From assembly GCA_902782225.1 (NCBI GenBank), contig CACZMF010000001.1, positions 124,001-188,000 of the forward strand: a stretch of DNA of 64,000 nucleotides. Reading direction: 5' to 3'. Within the stretch, counting starts at the first letter, position 1. Each line of letters opens with the position of its first letter. This document shows positions 16,464 through 25,859 of the stretch, piece after piece. A program made the position numbers and the translations under genes. Source of the DNA: an uncultured Bacteroidia bacterium (GTDB lineage Bacteria; Bacteroidota; Bacteroidia; Bacteroidales; UBA932). The notes under the pieces were generated by a model, which made no database searches, was not told the origin of the DNA, and worked only from the letters and a program-made list of their open reading frames with translations.

Positions 16464-18161
16464 ATGAGAATCAGTAAATTAATCATACTTACGATTGCCG
16501 CCGTGCTGGCAATGTACGGCTGCGACCGGATCCACGTCGACGAGGTGACCCTGTCCGCACCGGTGGTAGAGGCGTTCGCCCCTGCTTCCGCTCCCGTCGG
16601 GGCCGAGATCCGTGTCACCGGCAAAAGCCTCAACAACGTCACGGAGGCTTACATCGGCTCGGTGAAGGTGGACATCATGGAAAAGGTGTCCGATACCAGG
16701 CTGTCCCTGAGGGTGGCCGGCGGAGTCACCACCGGCAAGATCAAGCTGGTGAACACCGTGGGAGAAGGCCTCTCCGCAACTGAATTCAGCTGCACCTTTG
16801 CAGTTCCCGCCATCGCCGCGTCCCTGCTGCAGGCAGAGGCCGAAATGGGGGATGAGGTGCTCCTTTCCGGCACCAACCTCAGCGCCGTCACCTCCGTGAT
16901 CTTCACTGCAAACGGCCAGACCAAGGGCCACGAGGCGGAAATCATCGTCGCCTCCGAAGATGAGGTCGTGGTGAAGGTCCCTTATGTCGAGGAGGCCGAC
17001 GCCAGGATAACCCTCGGCTATTTCGACGGCACGGGCGAGGCTTTCACCCCGCTCGACGGCGCCCCTTCGATCAAGGTGATACGTTATGTGCCTACGTTCA
17101 ACGCATTTACGCTGGACCGCACTCCCGTCGGCAAGAGCATCGTGCTCACCGGGTCATACCTGAACAACATCGACAAGGTGACGGTAGGGGAATTTGAAGC
17201 CCCTCTGTTCAAGGATGCCGGCCAGATCACTTTCACGGTGCCCGCAGGCAACTTCGAGGACGGCGAGACTACCGTCCCTCTGACGGCATGGTATTTCGAC
17301 AACAACGAGAGCATCGTGCTGTCCGACGCCTTCGTGGTGTATGTGCCGTTCGTCCGCTTCTGGGAGAACGTCCGCACCTGGGCGCAGGGCCGTACGGAGA
17401 ACAACGAATACGTGTCCTTCTTCTCTCCGGAGACGGGCATTGCCTACGAGAACGCCAAGTGGAAGGACGTGCTGGATCCCGTGGCCCTCAAGCACAACGG
17501 CGACCAGTGGGCTGCGGCCAACACCCCCAAGCCCGGCGTGGTGTCGGATGAGGAGTACAACTCAGTGCTGCCTTATTTCTTCTTCTCCGCCGTGAGCGGC
17601 AACGTGCTGCAGATCAATTCTCCGGCCAACTCCAACAGCCAGCTGAAGAACTTCTACATCAGTTTCGCCGGCACCCCGGCCAACGACTACCGCGTACCCG
17701 GCAGCAACAACAACCTGCCCGGCACGCCTATCCTTGCCTTCCGCTACCTCAATCCCGCTTCTGCCGTGGAGGCCGAGACGGCGCTGATCCAGAAGGTGCT
17801 GAGCGGGAAGCTCGACAATATCAACGAGGCCCTGTTCCCCATAGATGTTGCCGCGGGCACCGTTGCCGGCATCTCGGTGGCATCTCTTGCAGGCGCCATC
17901 AAGTCGGACAAGTGGTGCGACCACCAGACCTCCGAGCTCAAGGATGATCCGGGCTACAAGACCGACGCAGTGTTCCTCGTGGCCTACTACTCCAATAACG
18001 GCTTCGACAAGGAGCAGCCCGCGAAGAACATCCGCCGCCTGGGCATACTGCACGTGACCGGCATCGACTGGGGCGTGTACAACAACTCCAACTTCGGAAG
18101 CACCCGCGTGACTTTCAACTGCTACTGGCAGAAATACGATTACGACTATTCCAAACTTTAA
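16464..18161 (+). CDS. TIG-domain surface lipoprotein (SusE/F position), first of pair
   Basis: 565 residues from ATG 16464. An ATG at 16452 that overlaps the SusD stop codon is possible, but 16464 gives the better signal peptide, MRISKLIILTIAAVLAMYGC. The mature protein holds three IPT/TIG-like beta-sandwich repeats (about residues 30-115, 116-210 and 212-295) and a C-terminal module of about 250 residues beginning with FWENVRTWAQG. The C-terminal module resembles that of the next gene (LQINSPANSNSQLKNF against LAFNNPANSASQLKTH). Proteins in this position usually bind the glycan outside the cell. The binding domain would be the C-terminal part; that is inference. Confidence 0.82.
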   Translation: MRISKLIILTIAAVLAMYGCDRIHVDEVTLSAPVVEAFAPASAPVGAEIRVTGKSLNNVTEAYIGSVKVDIMEKVSDTRLSLRVAGGVTTGKIKLVNTVGEGLSATEFSCTFAVPAIAASLLQAEAEMGDEVLLSGTNLSAVTSVIFTANGQTKGHEAEIIVASEDEVVVKVPYVEEADARITLGYFDGTGEAFTPLDGAPSIKVIRYVPTFNAFTLDRTPVGKSIVLTGSYLNNIDKVTVGEFEAPLFKDAGQITFTVPAGNFEDGETTVPLTAWYFDNNESIVLSDAFVVYVPFVRFWENVRTWAQGRTENNEYVSFFSPETGIAYENAKWKDVLDPVALKHNGDQWAAANTPKPGVVSDEEYNSVLPYFFFSAVSGNVLQINSPANSNSQLKNFYISFAGTPANDYRVPGSNNNLPGTPILAFRYLNPASAVEAETALIQKVLSGKLDNINEALFPIDVAAGTVAGISVASLAGAIKSDKWCDHQTSELKDDPGYKTDAVFLVAYYSNNGFDKEQPAKNIRRLGILHVTGIDWGVYNNSNFGSTRVTFNCYWQKYDYDYSKL

Positions 18162-18173
18162 AGCACGCTGAAT

Positions 18174-20090
18174 ATGAAAAAGATATTTGGAATACTGATG
18201 TTTGCCGCAGCCCTCTTCGCCTCCTGCAAAAAGGAAGCGCAGACCCTGGTCAACACCCCTGCGGTCAACGTGACCACCGAGAAACTCGACCCCAACACCG
18301 ATGAGAGCGGCACCGTGCGGGCTTTCGCAGGCACGAAGGTCACAGCCAAGGGTCTCAACCTCGACAAGGTCGGAGCCGTGAAGATAGACGGCAAGGAGGC
18401 CACGATAGTCGAGAAATCGATGAAGACCCTCGTGTTCGAGATCCCAGCAATGGAAAAGGCCCAGCAGGATGAGCCCTATATGGTTCTGTTGGAGGTGTTT
18501 GACGCCGATGCCAAGACCGTCGTGTTCAAGTACGACTACTTCGTGACGGTGCCCGTGACCGACGCCCTCGTGAGCGGCTTCGAGCCCAAGAGCGGCACCG
18601 TGGGCACCACGGTGACTATCAGCGGCCGTAATCTGGAGCAGCTCGGCACGGTGTCCTTCGGGGGCGTGCCTGCCGACATCCTGTCCCTGGAGTCAGCTTC
18701 TGCAGTAGTCAAAGTGCCCGCAGTGAGTGTGACGCAGGCCGACACCGAGCTTGACGTCGCTGCCGTGTGGGCAGGCGGGACAATCACTATGGCCGACAAG
18801 TTCACCCTGAGCGTTCCCGTCTTCACCGGCTTCTCGCAGGCTGAGCCCGCAAGGCTCGGTGACGAGGTGGTGCTCAGCGGCCGCAACCTCACCCTGGTCT
18901 CCTCCATCAAATGGGGAGACGAGGAGCTGCTGATAGCGGAAGCCTCGGGCGAATCCATCACCTTCAAGATCCCCTCAGGCATCCCCGAGCAGAATCCTCC
19001 CGTGGCAAGCAAGGCCCTCACGGCTTTCTACGGCATTCCCGCCGAGCAGCCTGTGACCATACTCTCCGATTTCAGGATCGACACCTCGCCCATTGGCCCC
19101 GCAGCTCCGGTCCTTGCGTCCGTCGCCCCGGCCGATGAAGGCTACAGCGGCATCTTCCTTGGCAGGACCGTCACCGTGAAGGGTGAGAACATGGCTTCCA
19201 TCGAAAAGTTCGAGATCGACGGCGTCGAAGCGGCTCTCGCAGCTGCTCCCACCGACATCCAGGCGCAGTTCGTCGTGCCCACGGGCATAAGCGGCACCGC
19301 CGCCAGGGAGGTCAGCCTCACGGCTATATGGAACGGTGGCAACCGCGCCGATTTCGGCACCGTGACCGTGTATCCTTTCTACTACACCAGGGGCCTGAGG
19401 ATAGGCACCGGCTCCAACTCCAAGAGCACCTATCCCGCCTTCAACAACCAGAACGCCTTCATCCTGCTCGACGAAGGACGCGTCATCTCCGCCGACGAGT
19501 GGAACGACATCCCCGTGGATGCTCCCGCTAAGGCAGGCACCAACGCCGTCGTCTCCCAGTCCAGCAAGGTGACCGGAGGCAGCAAGGATGACTACTATGC
19601 GGTCAAACCCTATTTGTTCGCAAGTGCTTCCAGCGCCCATAAACTGGCGTTCAACAACCCCGCCAACTCCGCTTCCCAGCTGAAGACCCACCGTCTTGCC
19701 GACCTCAGCACTTCGCTGCCGAGCACATTCGGCACGCCCATCATCTTCATGAGGATAATGGGCGATGGTGACACCAAGACCAACGTGGCCGCCGGCACGC
19801 TCGCGGACATCCTCTGCGAGACCGATCCCGCCGGCACCAGCGCCCCGGCATTCGGCAAGGAGGAAGGCAGCACCTGGATCAAGGGCAGCGTGCTCTGCCT
19901 GCAGTACCTCACCTACGACCATGCATCGACCACCGGCGGCAAGGCTGCGGACATCTCCGACGTCCACAAGACCGGATTCATGTACATCCGTGAGGTGACC
20001 TGCGGCAATCCTGCCACCGGACTTGCACTCGAGTCGAGGGAAGGCTACATCGAGGTCGACCTCTACTGGTCAAACGTAATAAATGAGTAA
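18174..20090 (+). CDS. TIG-domain surface lipoprotein, second of pair
   Basis: 638 residues with lipobox FASCK. Four TIG-type repeats can be traced: about residues 30-125, 126-220 (VSGFEPKSGTVGTTVTISGR), 221-310 (AEPARLGDEVVLSGRN) and 315-400 (GIFLGRTVTVKGENM). Then comes a C-terminal module related to that of the preceding protein, with matching landmarks (NPANSASQLK, then a hydrophobic strand and a Gly-Phe/Leu-containing strand). The two genes appear to be diverged duplicates that keep the C-terminal module and vary the number of spacer TIG repeats. It is 12 bp from its upstream paralogue and overlaps the PL6 gene by 8 bp. Confidence 0.82.
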   Translation: MKKIFGILMFAAALFASCKKEAQTLVNTPAVNVTTEKLDPNTDESGTVRAFAGTKVTAKGLNLDKVGAVKIDGKEATIVEKSMKTLVFEIPAMEKAQQDEPYMVLLEVFDADAKTVVFKYDYFVTVPVTDALVSGFEPKSGTVGTTVTISGRNLEQLGTVSFGGVPADILSLESASAVVKVPAVSVTQADTELDVAAVWAGGTITMADKFTLSVPVFTGFSQAEPARLGDEVVLSGRNLTLVSSIKWGDEELLIAEASGESITFKIPSGIPEQNPPVASKALTAFYGIPAEQPVTILSDFRIDTSPIGPAAPVLASVAPADEGYSGIFLGRTVTVKGENMASIEKFEIDGVEAALAAAPTDIQAQFVVPTGISGTAAREVSLTAIWNGGNRADFGTVTVYPFYYTRGLRIGTGSNSKSTYPAFNNQNAFILLDEGRVISADEWNDIPVDAPAKAGTNAVVSQSSKVTGGSKDDYYAVKPYLFASASSAHKLAFNNPANSASQLKTHRLADLSTSLPSTFGTPIIFMRIMGDGDTKTNVAAGTLADILCETDPAGTSAPAFGKEEGSTWIKGSVLCLQYLTYDHASTTGGKAADISDVHKTGFMYIREVTCGNPATGLALESREGYIEVDLYWSNVINE

Positions 20091-21435
20091 AATGCTGTTT
20101 GCAGAATTAGCAGTGCTCTTCGCGCTCGCCGCTCCGGCGGGATGCTCGAGCCGATTTGTGATACCGGATCCGCTCCCTTCCGGACAGGAAGCGGGAGTGG
20201 TGGTGAGCGACACGGAGTCTTTCCGTGCCGCTCTCCGGCTTGCAAAGCCAGGAGATACCATCCTCTGGGCGGACGGAGAATACGAGGACGTGGCCGTGAA
20301 AATGACGGCCAGCGGCAGCGAAGGCGCCCCGATTACCCTGCGGGCCCAGACCCCCGGCAAGGTGGTGTTCAAAGGGGTGTCGTCAATTCAGTTGCAGGGA
20401 AGCTGGCTGGTGGCTGAAGGCTTTTCATTCACCCGGCTGGACACTTCCGTGAAGGGCTCCGTGCTCACTTTTGCAAAGGGCAGCAGCAACTGCCGCATTT
20501 CCGGCTGCAAGATAGACGGACGCAGCAGCAAGCCCTCGGAAGTGGACACCAAATGGGTGTCGATATACGGCACCCACAACGAGATATCGCACTGCACCTT
20601 CCTGGAAAAGAAGAACATGGGCTGCCTGCTCGTGGTCTGGATGGAAGCCGGGATCGTGCCGGGGCACGTGATTGCCGACAACTACTTCACCCGTCCCTAC
20701 ACCCATTACGACGACAAAGGCAAGGCCCGCAACGGCCAGGAGTCCATACGCATAGGCACGAGCGACTTCTCCATGTCGGACGGCGGCTGCATCGTGCGCG
20801 GCAACCATTTCTACCGCTGCGACGGCGAAAGGGCTGAAATCATCTCCAACAAGAGCTGCGGCAACATCTACGAAGGCAATCTCTTCGAAGAAGGGGAGGG
20901 CTCACTGACCCTTCGCCACGGCAACGCCTGCACCGTGAGGCGGAATTATTTCCTATCCGGCGGCAGGTCTGAAGTCGGAGGCGTGCGCATCATCGGCGAA
21001 CGCCACGTGGTCGAAGACAACTTCTTCTACAAGCTCACCGGAAGCAACTACAAGAGCGCCCTGTGCGTCGTGAAAGGGGAGTCTGAAGCTGCGCTGAACG
21101 GATACTGGACGGCAAAGGACTGCGTGGTCCGGGGCAACCTTTTCGTGGACTGCCTCAATGGGATCGTGGTCAACTACGGCCAGCGCGACACCCAGGACAG
21201 CGCACCTGTGAACCTTCTGGTCAAAGGCAACACCATCGTTTCCGGCAAGAACTATATGATTCCCGTGAGTGTGCTGGAGGGCACCCCCGAGGGCGCTGTC
21301 AAATGGGAAGACAACATCATCTTCGGCGGCTCCCAGAAGGGCGTCTCCCTGGAGACCGCGGGCAGCAGACCCGTAGTCGGCGACAATTCTGAAATCATTT
21401 CCCTCATACGGAAGAACGCAGGAATCCAATGGTAA
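20083..21435 (+). CDS. PL6 alginate lyase (chondroitinase-B fold), lipoprotein
   Basis: 450-residue lyase with a right-handed parallel beta-helix. The lipobox places Cys21 (APAGCSS). PL6 landmarks are NGQESIRIGTS (217-227), the catalytic lysine in ISNKS (Lys257) and the arginine in LRHGN (Arg278), matching the Lys/Arg pair of chondroitinase B. PL6 enzymes cut alginate or dermatan sulfate by beta-elimination; the KdgF, PL17 and SDR neighbours favour alginate. One PL6 domain only, of usual single-domain length. The start at 20083 overlaps the previous gene by 8 bp; ATG 20092 is an alternative that loses the Lys of the signal n-region. Confidence 0.9.
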   Translation: MSKMLFAELAVLFALAAPAGCSSRFVIPDPLPSGQEAGVVVSDTESFRAALRLAKPGDTILWADGEYEDVAVKMTASGSEGAPITLRAQTPGKVVFKGVSSIQLQGSWLVAEGFSFTRLDTSVKGSVLTFAKGSSNCRISGCKIDGRSSKPSEVDTKWVSIYGTHNEISHCTFLEKKNMGCLLVVWMEAGIVPGHVIADNYFTRPYTHYDDKGKARNGQESIRIGTSDFSMSDGGCIVRGNHFYRCDGERAEIISNKSCGNIYEGNLFEEGEGSLTLRHGNACTVRRNYFLSGGRSEVGGVRIIGERHVVEDNFFYKLTGSNYKSALCVVKGESEAALNGYWTAKDCVVRGNLFVDCLNGIVVNYGQRDTQDSAPVNLLVKGNTIVSGKNYMIPVSVLEGTPEGAVKWEDNIIFGGSQKGVSLETAGSRPVVGDNSEIISLIRKNAGIQW

Positions 21436-23372
21436 GGCACTTTGCACAGATACTCCTTCTTGCGCTGGCCGTCTGCTCCTGCGCTCCCCGTTCCTACGGT
21501 CTGGAAGAAATTGGAAGGGCGCTGGAGGCGGCGGGCCCCGGCGACACGCTTGTGGTGCGCGACGGCGTCTGGAATGACGTCACGCTTCGCTGGTGCGGCA
21601 AAGCCGATGCCGCCAGGCCCGTGGTGGTGCTGGCCGAAAATCCCGGCCGGGTGGTCGTGGAAGGACGTTCGTCGCTGCACATCAGCGGCAGCGGCCTTGT
21701 GGTCAGCGGCCTGTTATTCCGCAACTGTACGGCCGAAAGAGGCGCCATCGTGGAATTCCGGGACGGCGATTCGCTCGCCGGAGGATGCCGCCTGACCGAG
21801 TGCGTGCTGGATTCCTGCAATCCGGCGCGCCGCGACATTTCCTACAGCTACGTCCACCTCTACGGCCGCGGCAACCGGGTGGACCATTGCTCATTCACGG
21901 GCAAGCTGAACCTGGGGGTCACGCTCATCGTGATGCTCAACTATGACGGCTGCGACGACAACCGCCACAGCATAGACCACAACTACTTCGGGCCCAGGCC
22001 GGTGTACGGCTCCAACGGGGCCGAGACCATACGCGTGGGCACTTCGCAGCAGTGCATGCAGAACTCCCGCGCACATATCTGCGACAACCTCTTCGACCGC
22101 TGCAACGGCGAGGTGGAGGTCGTGTCCATCAAGTCTTCGGAGAACGTCATCGAGCGGAATGTGTTCTATGAATGCCAGGGCGTGCTTGCCCTTCGCCACG
22201 GCGACCGCAACCAGGCCCTGGACAACCTGTTCATCGGGCACGGGGTCCGCAACACCGGCGGCGTGCGCATCGTGGGCGAAGACCAGGTGGTGCGGGGAAA
22301 TACCTTCCTCAGCCTTGCCGGAGAGCGCTTTTTCTCCGCGCTCGCCCTTATGTGCGGCGTGCCCAATTCCCTGCCCAACCGCTATATGCAGGTCAGGAAC
22401 ACGATTATAGAGGACAACTCTTTCGAGGCCTGCCGCAGCATCGAATTCAACACCGGACTGGACTTCGAACGCACGCTCGCCCCGGAGGGCACCGTCTGGA
22501 AAGACAATACCGTGAATCCCGTCCAGACAAGTTCCGAACCGTCATATGAAGAGCTTGCCGCAGGACGCGGCGCCTCCTGGTTCGCCGCAGGAGCCCCGGA
22601 CACCGGTGAAGTTGAAGAAATCGTCCTGAAAGACAGTCTCTATGTGTTCGAAGAAGGGATGCGTATCACCCGTACCACCTTGATCCGGGCCGCAGAGGGT
22701 GCTTCTCCTGAGGTTATTTTTGCCGGCAGGAAGAGCCAGAACATGATTACCATCTGCGACGGCGGGTCCCTCGTCGTGCGCGGCATACGCTTCAGCGGCC
22801 GCCTGACCCCGGGCCGCAGCCTCGCGAAAGGCATCATCTCCACGGACGACAATATGGTGGAACCCTACACCCTCACGGTGGAGGAATGCAGCTTCTCCGA
22901 TTGCGGGGAAAGCGGATTCGTGCCCATCCGCGGGCTCAAGGGCACTTTCGCCGAGAGCGTGACCGTGCGCGGCTGCTCCTTCGAGGCCCTTTCCGGCGAC
23001 GCTATAAACTACGCCGCCGAGACCGAGGACAAGGGACGCTACAATGCCGACGACATCCTCATAGAGGGCTGCAGCTTCAAGCGCATCCTGGGCATACCTG
23101 TGCAGATTGCCAGGAACGGCAGCGACGAATCCACCGCCGGCCCCTACGTGACCGTGCGGGGATGCACCTTCGACGACTGCTGCAACAAGGTCCGTGGCTC
23201 AGTGCTGAGGATTATCGGCGCCCAGGTCCTGGACATCTCCGGCAATACCTTCTCCGGAAGTGGCCGCGGCGGATACTCCATCCGTCTCGACGAAGCTCCG
23301 TGGGAGAAGATCACCGTCCGGGGCAACACTTTCCGCGACAGCGGTAAAATATTATCCAACAGAGCATTATGA
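21429..23372 (+). CDS. PL6 alginate lyase, two-domain form, lipoprotein
   Basis: 647 residues with lipobox AVCSC. Residues about 25-370 form the PL6 beta-helix with NGAETIRVGTS (196-206), Lys235 in VSIKSS and Arg256 in LRHGD. Residues about 390-647 form a second beta-helix (VRGIRFSG, VEECSFSDCG, VRGCSFEAL, IEGCSFKRI, VRGCTFDDC repeats) without the catalytic motif. This two-domain layout is known for part of the PL6_1 subfamily, where the second helix shapes the active cleft. The gene overlaps both neighbours (7 bp and 4 bp), indicating tight translational coupling. It is a second, non-identical PL6 rather than a recent copy. Confidence 0.9.
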   Translation: MVRHFAQILLLALAVCSCAPRSYGLEEIGRALEAAGPGDTLVVRDGVWNDVTLRWCGKADAARPVVVLAENPGRVVVEGRSSLHISGSGLVVSGLLFRNCTAERGAIVEFRDGDSLAGGCRLTECVLDSCNPARRDISYSYVHLYGRGNRVDHCSFTGKLNLGVTLIVMLNYDGCDDNRHSIDHNYFGPRPVYGSNGAETIRVGTSQQCMQNSRAHICDNLFDRCNGEVEVVSIKSSENVIERNVFYECQGVLALRHGDRNQALDNLFIGHGVRNTGGVRIVGEDQVVRGNTFLSLAGERFFSALALMCGVPNSLPNRYMQVRNTIIEDNSFEACRSIEFNTGLDFERTLAPEGTVWKDNTVNPVQTSSEPSYEELAAGRGASWFAAGAPDTGEVEEIVLKDSLYVFEEGMRITRTTLIRAAEGASPEVIFAGRKSQNMITICDGGSLVVRGIRFSGRLTPGRSLAKGIISTDDNMVEPYTLTVEECSFSDCGESGFVPIRGLKGTFAESVTVRGCSFEALSGDAINYAAETEDKGRYNADDILIEGCSFKRILGIPVQIARNGSDESTAGPYVTVRGCTFDDCCNKVRGSVLRIIGAQVLDISGNTFSGSGRGGYSIRLDEAPWEKITVRGNTFRDSGKILSNRAL

Positions 23373-25510
23373 GAATAATAACCATATTTCTTGCGCTTGC
23401 TCTCTGCGCCTGCACCCAGGCCGGAGAGAGCTCGCACCCAAGCCTTCTGCTCACGTCCAGGGGCGTGAAGGAAATCCGCGCCCACAAGGGAAAGCTTCCG
23501 GTTTTCGACGCCTCGCTGGACAAGCTGATCCAGGATGCAGATGCCGCGGTGGCGCGCGAAATCTGCCTTCCCACCCCCAAGGACGGCGGGGGCGGCTACA
23601 GCCACGAGATGCACAAGCTCAACTATTATGATATGTATAATATGGGCATTGCCTGGCAGCTGAGCGGAGATGAAAAATATGCACGTAAGGTCAAGGAAAT
23701 CCTCCTTGCCTACGTGGATTTCTACCCCTCGCTGGATTTCCATCCCCTGGGCTTGTCCGGCAACCCCGGCCGTATCTTCTGGCAGACTCTCAACGAAAGC
23801 GTGTTTCTGGTGCATACCGCAGTGGCCTACGACTGCGTGTATGACTACCTTTCCGCCGAAGAGCGCGGGCTCATCGAAAAGGAGTTCTTCCGCCCCTACA
23901 CCGACTTCATCATGACCGGCCTTCCCAGCAACAGGGCCAACACCAAGATGTTCAACAATCTCAACAATTGGGCCACCTGGGCATGCGCCGGAGTCGGTAT
24001 GATAGGTATCGCGATGGGTGACGATTCGCTGGTGCAGAAGGCCCTCTACGGCAGCGACCTCAGCGGAGAGGGCGGATTCCTCCGCCAGATGGACGTCCTC
24101 TTTTCTCCGGACGGCTATTTCACGGAGGGCGCTTACTACCTGAGGTATGCGATATGGCCCTTCGTCACCTTCGCCCAGTGCCTGGATGTCTATAATCCGG
24201 ATCTGAAGATTTTCCAGTATCGCGACGGCATCCTTCTCAAGGCGGTCGATGCCCTGCTCCAGATGGCCTATGAAGGCGAATTCATGCATTTCAACGACGC
24301 CCTGGAAAAGGGCTACAGCGCGCAGGAACTCATTTCCGCCGTGGACATAGCCTACCACGCCAATCCCGCCGACAAGAGCCTCCTGTCTGTCGTCCAGGAC
24401 TATCAGCACAAGGTGCTCGTGTCCGACGCCGGATTCGCAGTGGCCAAGGGCATTGCGGCAGGGGAGACCGAGCCCCTGAAACTCCACAGCATGTGGCTGC
24501 GCGACGGCGGTGACGGCTCCGAGGGCGCCTTCTGCATAATGAGGCCCTCTTCCGAAAAGCTCAACAGCGCGCTCACCTTCAAGGCCACATCGCACGGCCT
24601 GAGCCACGGACACTTCGACAAGCTCACCTTTGCCTACTACGACGCAGGCAACGAGATTGTGACCGACTACGGTGCCGCCCGTTTCCTCAATATCGAGGCA
24701 AAGTACAACGGCCACTACACCCACGAGAACGAGAGCTGGGCCAAGAGCTCGATAGCCCACAACACCCTGGTCGTGGACGGGAAGAATATGTTCGACGGCA
24801 AGTGGCGGGAGTCCCAGAAATACCATCCCACCGTGCTCTGGCACAGTTTCGAGGACGGCCTGCAGAGCGTCGCCGCCCGCGAGGACAATGCCTACGAAGG
24901 CGTGTCCTTCACCCGCTACCTCGTCTATGCCGACGTGCCTTTCCTGGAGTACCCCCTGATCATGGACGTGCTCAAGGCGGAAAGCGCGGGCAGGCACCAG
25001 TACGACTATCCCGTCCACTACAACGGACACATGATATCCCTTTCCGTGCCTTACGAAAGGGCGCTGACATCGATGTCCACCCTCGGCCCCGCCAACGGCT
25101 ACCAGCACATCTGGACCGAGGCCAGGGCGCACGGCGGGGAAGGCACGACCTCCTACACCTGGCTCACCGGCTACAGGATGTACACCGTATCCACCGCCAC
25201 CACTCCCTCAACTGATATTTTCATCTGCCGCGGCGGCGCTTCGGATCCGGATTTCAATCTCAGGAACGAGCCAATGTACATAGTCCGCGAGAAGAACGCC
25301 GGAGGCCACGTGTTCGCCTCCTGCCTGGAGACCCACGGCAAGTATGACCTGCAGGTGGAACAGTCGGCGAACCTTGTGCACTCCTGCAAGGGCGTCGAGG
25401 TAATTTCCGACGACGAAAACGGCATAACCGTACGATATGATTTCATCGGCTCCCACAGCGTGACGCTTAAAGTGAGCCCCACAGAAACGGCAACTGTAAA
25501 CTACAATTGA
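23369..25510 (+). CDS. PL17 (heparinase II/III-like) oligoalginate lyase
   Basis: 713-residue exported lyase with lipobox ALCACT. It opens with HPSLLLTSRGVKEIRAHKGK, the usual PL17 start, followed by an alpha/alpha toroid (to about residue 390, with NNLNNWATWACAGVGM) and a heparinase II/III beta-sheet domain (SHGLSHGHFDKLTFAYY, HENESWAKSSIAHNTLVVDG). PL17 enzymes release unsaturated monomer from the ends of alginate oligomers, completing the work of PL6. The lipid anchor suggests it faces the periplasm or surface with the PL6 enzymes. The start overlaps the previous stop (ATGA). Confidence 0.9.
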   Translation: MRIITIFLALALCACTQAGESSHPSLLLTSRGVKEIRAHKGKLPVFDASLDKLIQDADAAVAREICLPTPKDGGGGYSHEMHKLNYYDMYNMGIAWQLSGDEKYARKVKEILLAYVDFYPSLDFHPLGLSGNPGRIFWQTLNESVFLVHTAVAYDCVYDYLSAEERGLIEKEFFRPYTDFIMTGLPSNRANTKMFNNLNNWATWACAGVGMIGIAMGDDSLVQKALYGSDLSGEGGFLRQMDVLFSPDGYFTEGAYYLRYAIWPFVTFAQCLDVYNPDLKIFQYRDGILLKAVDALLQMAYEGEFMHFNDALEKGYSAQELISAVDIAYHANPADKSLLSVVQDYQHKVLVSDAGFAVAKGIAAGETEPLKLHSMWLRDGGDGSEGAFCIMRPSSEKLNSALTFKATSHGLSHGHFDKLTFAYYDAGNEIVTDYGAARFLNIEAKYNGHYTHENESWAKSSIAHNTLVVDGKNMFDGKWRESQKYHPTVLWHSFEDGLQSVAAREDNAYEGVSFTRYLVYADVPFLEYPLIMDVLKAESAGRHQYDYPVHYNGHMISLSVPYERALTSMSTLGPANGYQHIWTEARAHGGEGTTSYTWLTGYRMYTVSTATTPSTDIFICRGGASDPDFNLRNEPMYIVREKNAGGHVFASCLETHGKYDLQVEQSANLVHSCKGVEVISDDENGITVRYDFIGSHSVTLKVSPTETATVNYN

Positions 25511-25511
25511 T

Positions 25512-25856
25512 ATGAAGACAAGAAGTGAAACATTCCAGATCGGCAAAAAGCTCCCCTGGGAGCCTGCCGGAGAAGGCGTAAAGCGCCAGATTATGGGCTA
25601 TGACGGCCAGTTGATGATTGTCAAGGTGCACTTTGAGAAGGGCGCCGTGGGCAACCTCCACGAACACTTCCACAGCCAGGCCACCTACGTGGTGAGCGGC
25701 AAATTCGAACTCACCATCGGCCGCAAAAAGAAGGTCCTCGTGGGAGGAGACGGATACTACGTGGCTCCAGACGAGCTCCACGGATGCGTCTGCCTCGAGG
25801 AGGGCGTGCTGATCGACGTTTTCTCACCCCACCGTGCGGACTTTCTCAAGAAATAA
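25512..25856 (+). CDS. kdgF: KdgF-type cupin, unsaturated uronate converting enzyme
   Basis: 114-residue cytoplasmic cupin. KdgF speeds the conversion of 4,5-unsaturated uronate monomers into the open-chain keto sugar (DEH in alginate breakdown). The metal ligands fit: His50 and His52 in NLHEHFHSQ, Gln56 and His90 in PDELHG. Length is typical and there is no signal peptide. It lies one base after the PL17 gene and three before the transporter gene, so lyase, isomerising step and import are co-expressed. Confidence 0.92.
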   Translation: MKTRSETFQIGKKLPWEPAGEGVKRQIMGYDGQLMIVKVHFEKGAVGNLHEHFHSQATYVVSGKFELTIGRKKKVLVGGDGYYVAPDELHGCVCLEEGVLIDVFSPHRADFLKK

Positions 25857-25859
25857 GCC

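Noticed and set aside
23144-25132. 662-codon frame antisense to the PL17 gene
   Set aside because: Overlaps a well-supported lyase; composition is that of an antisense shadow.
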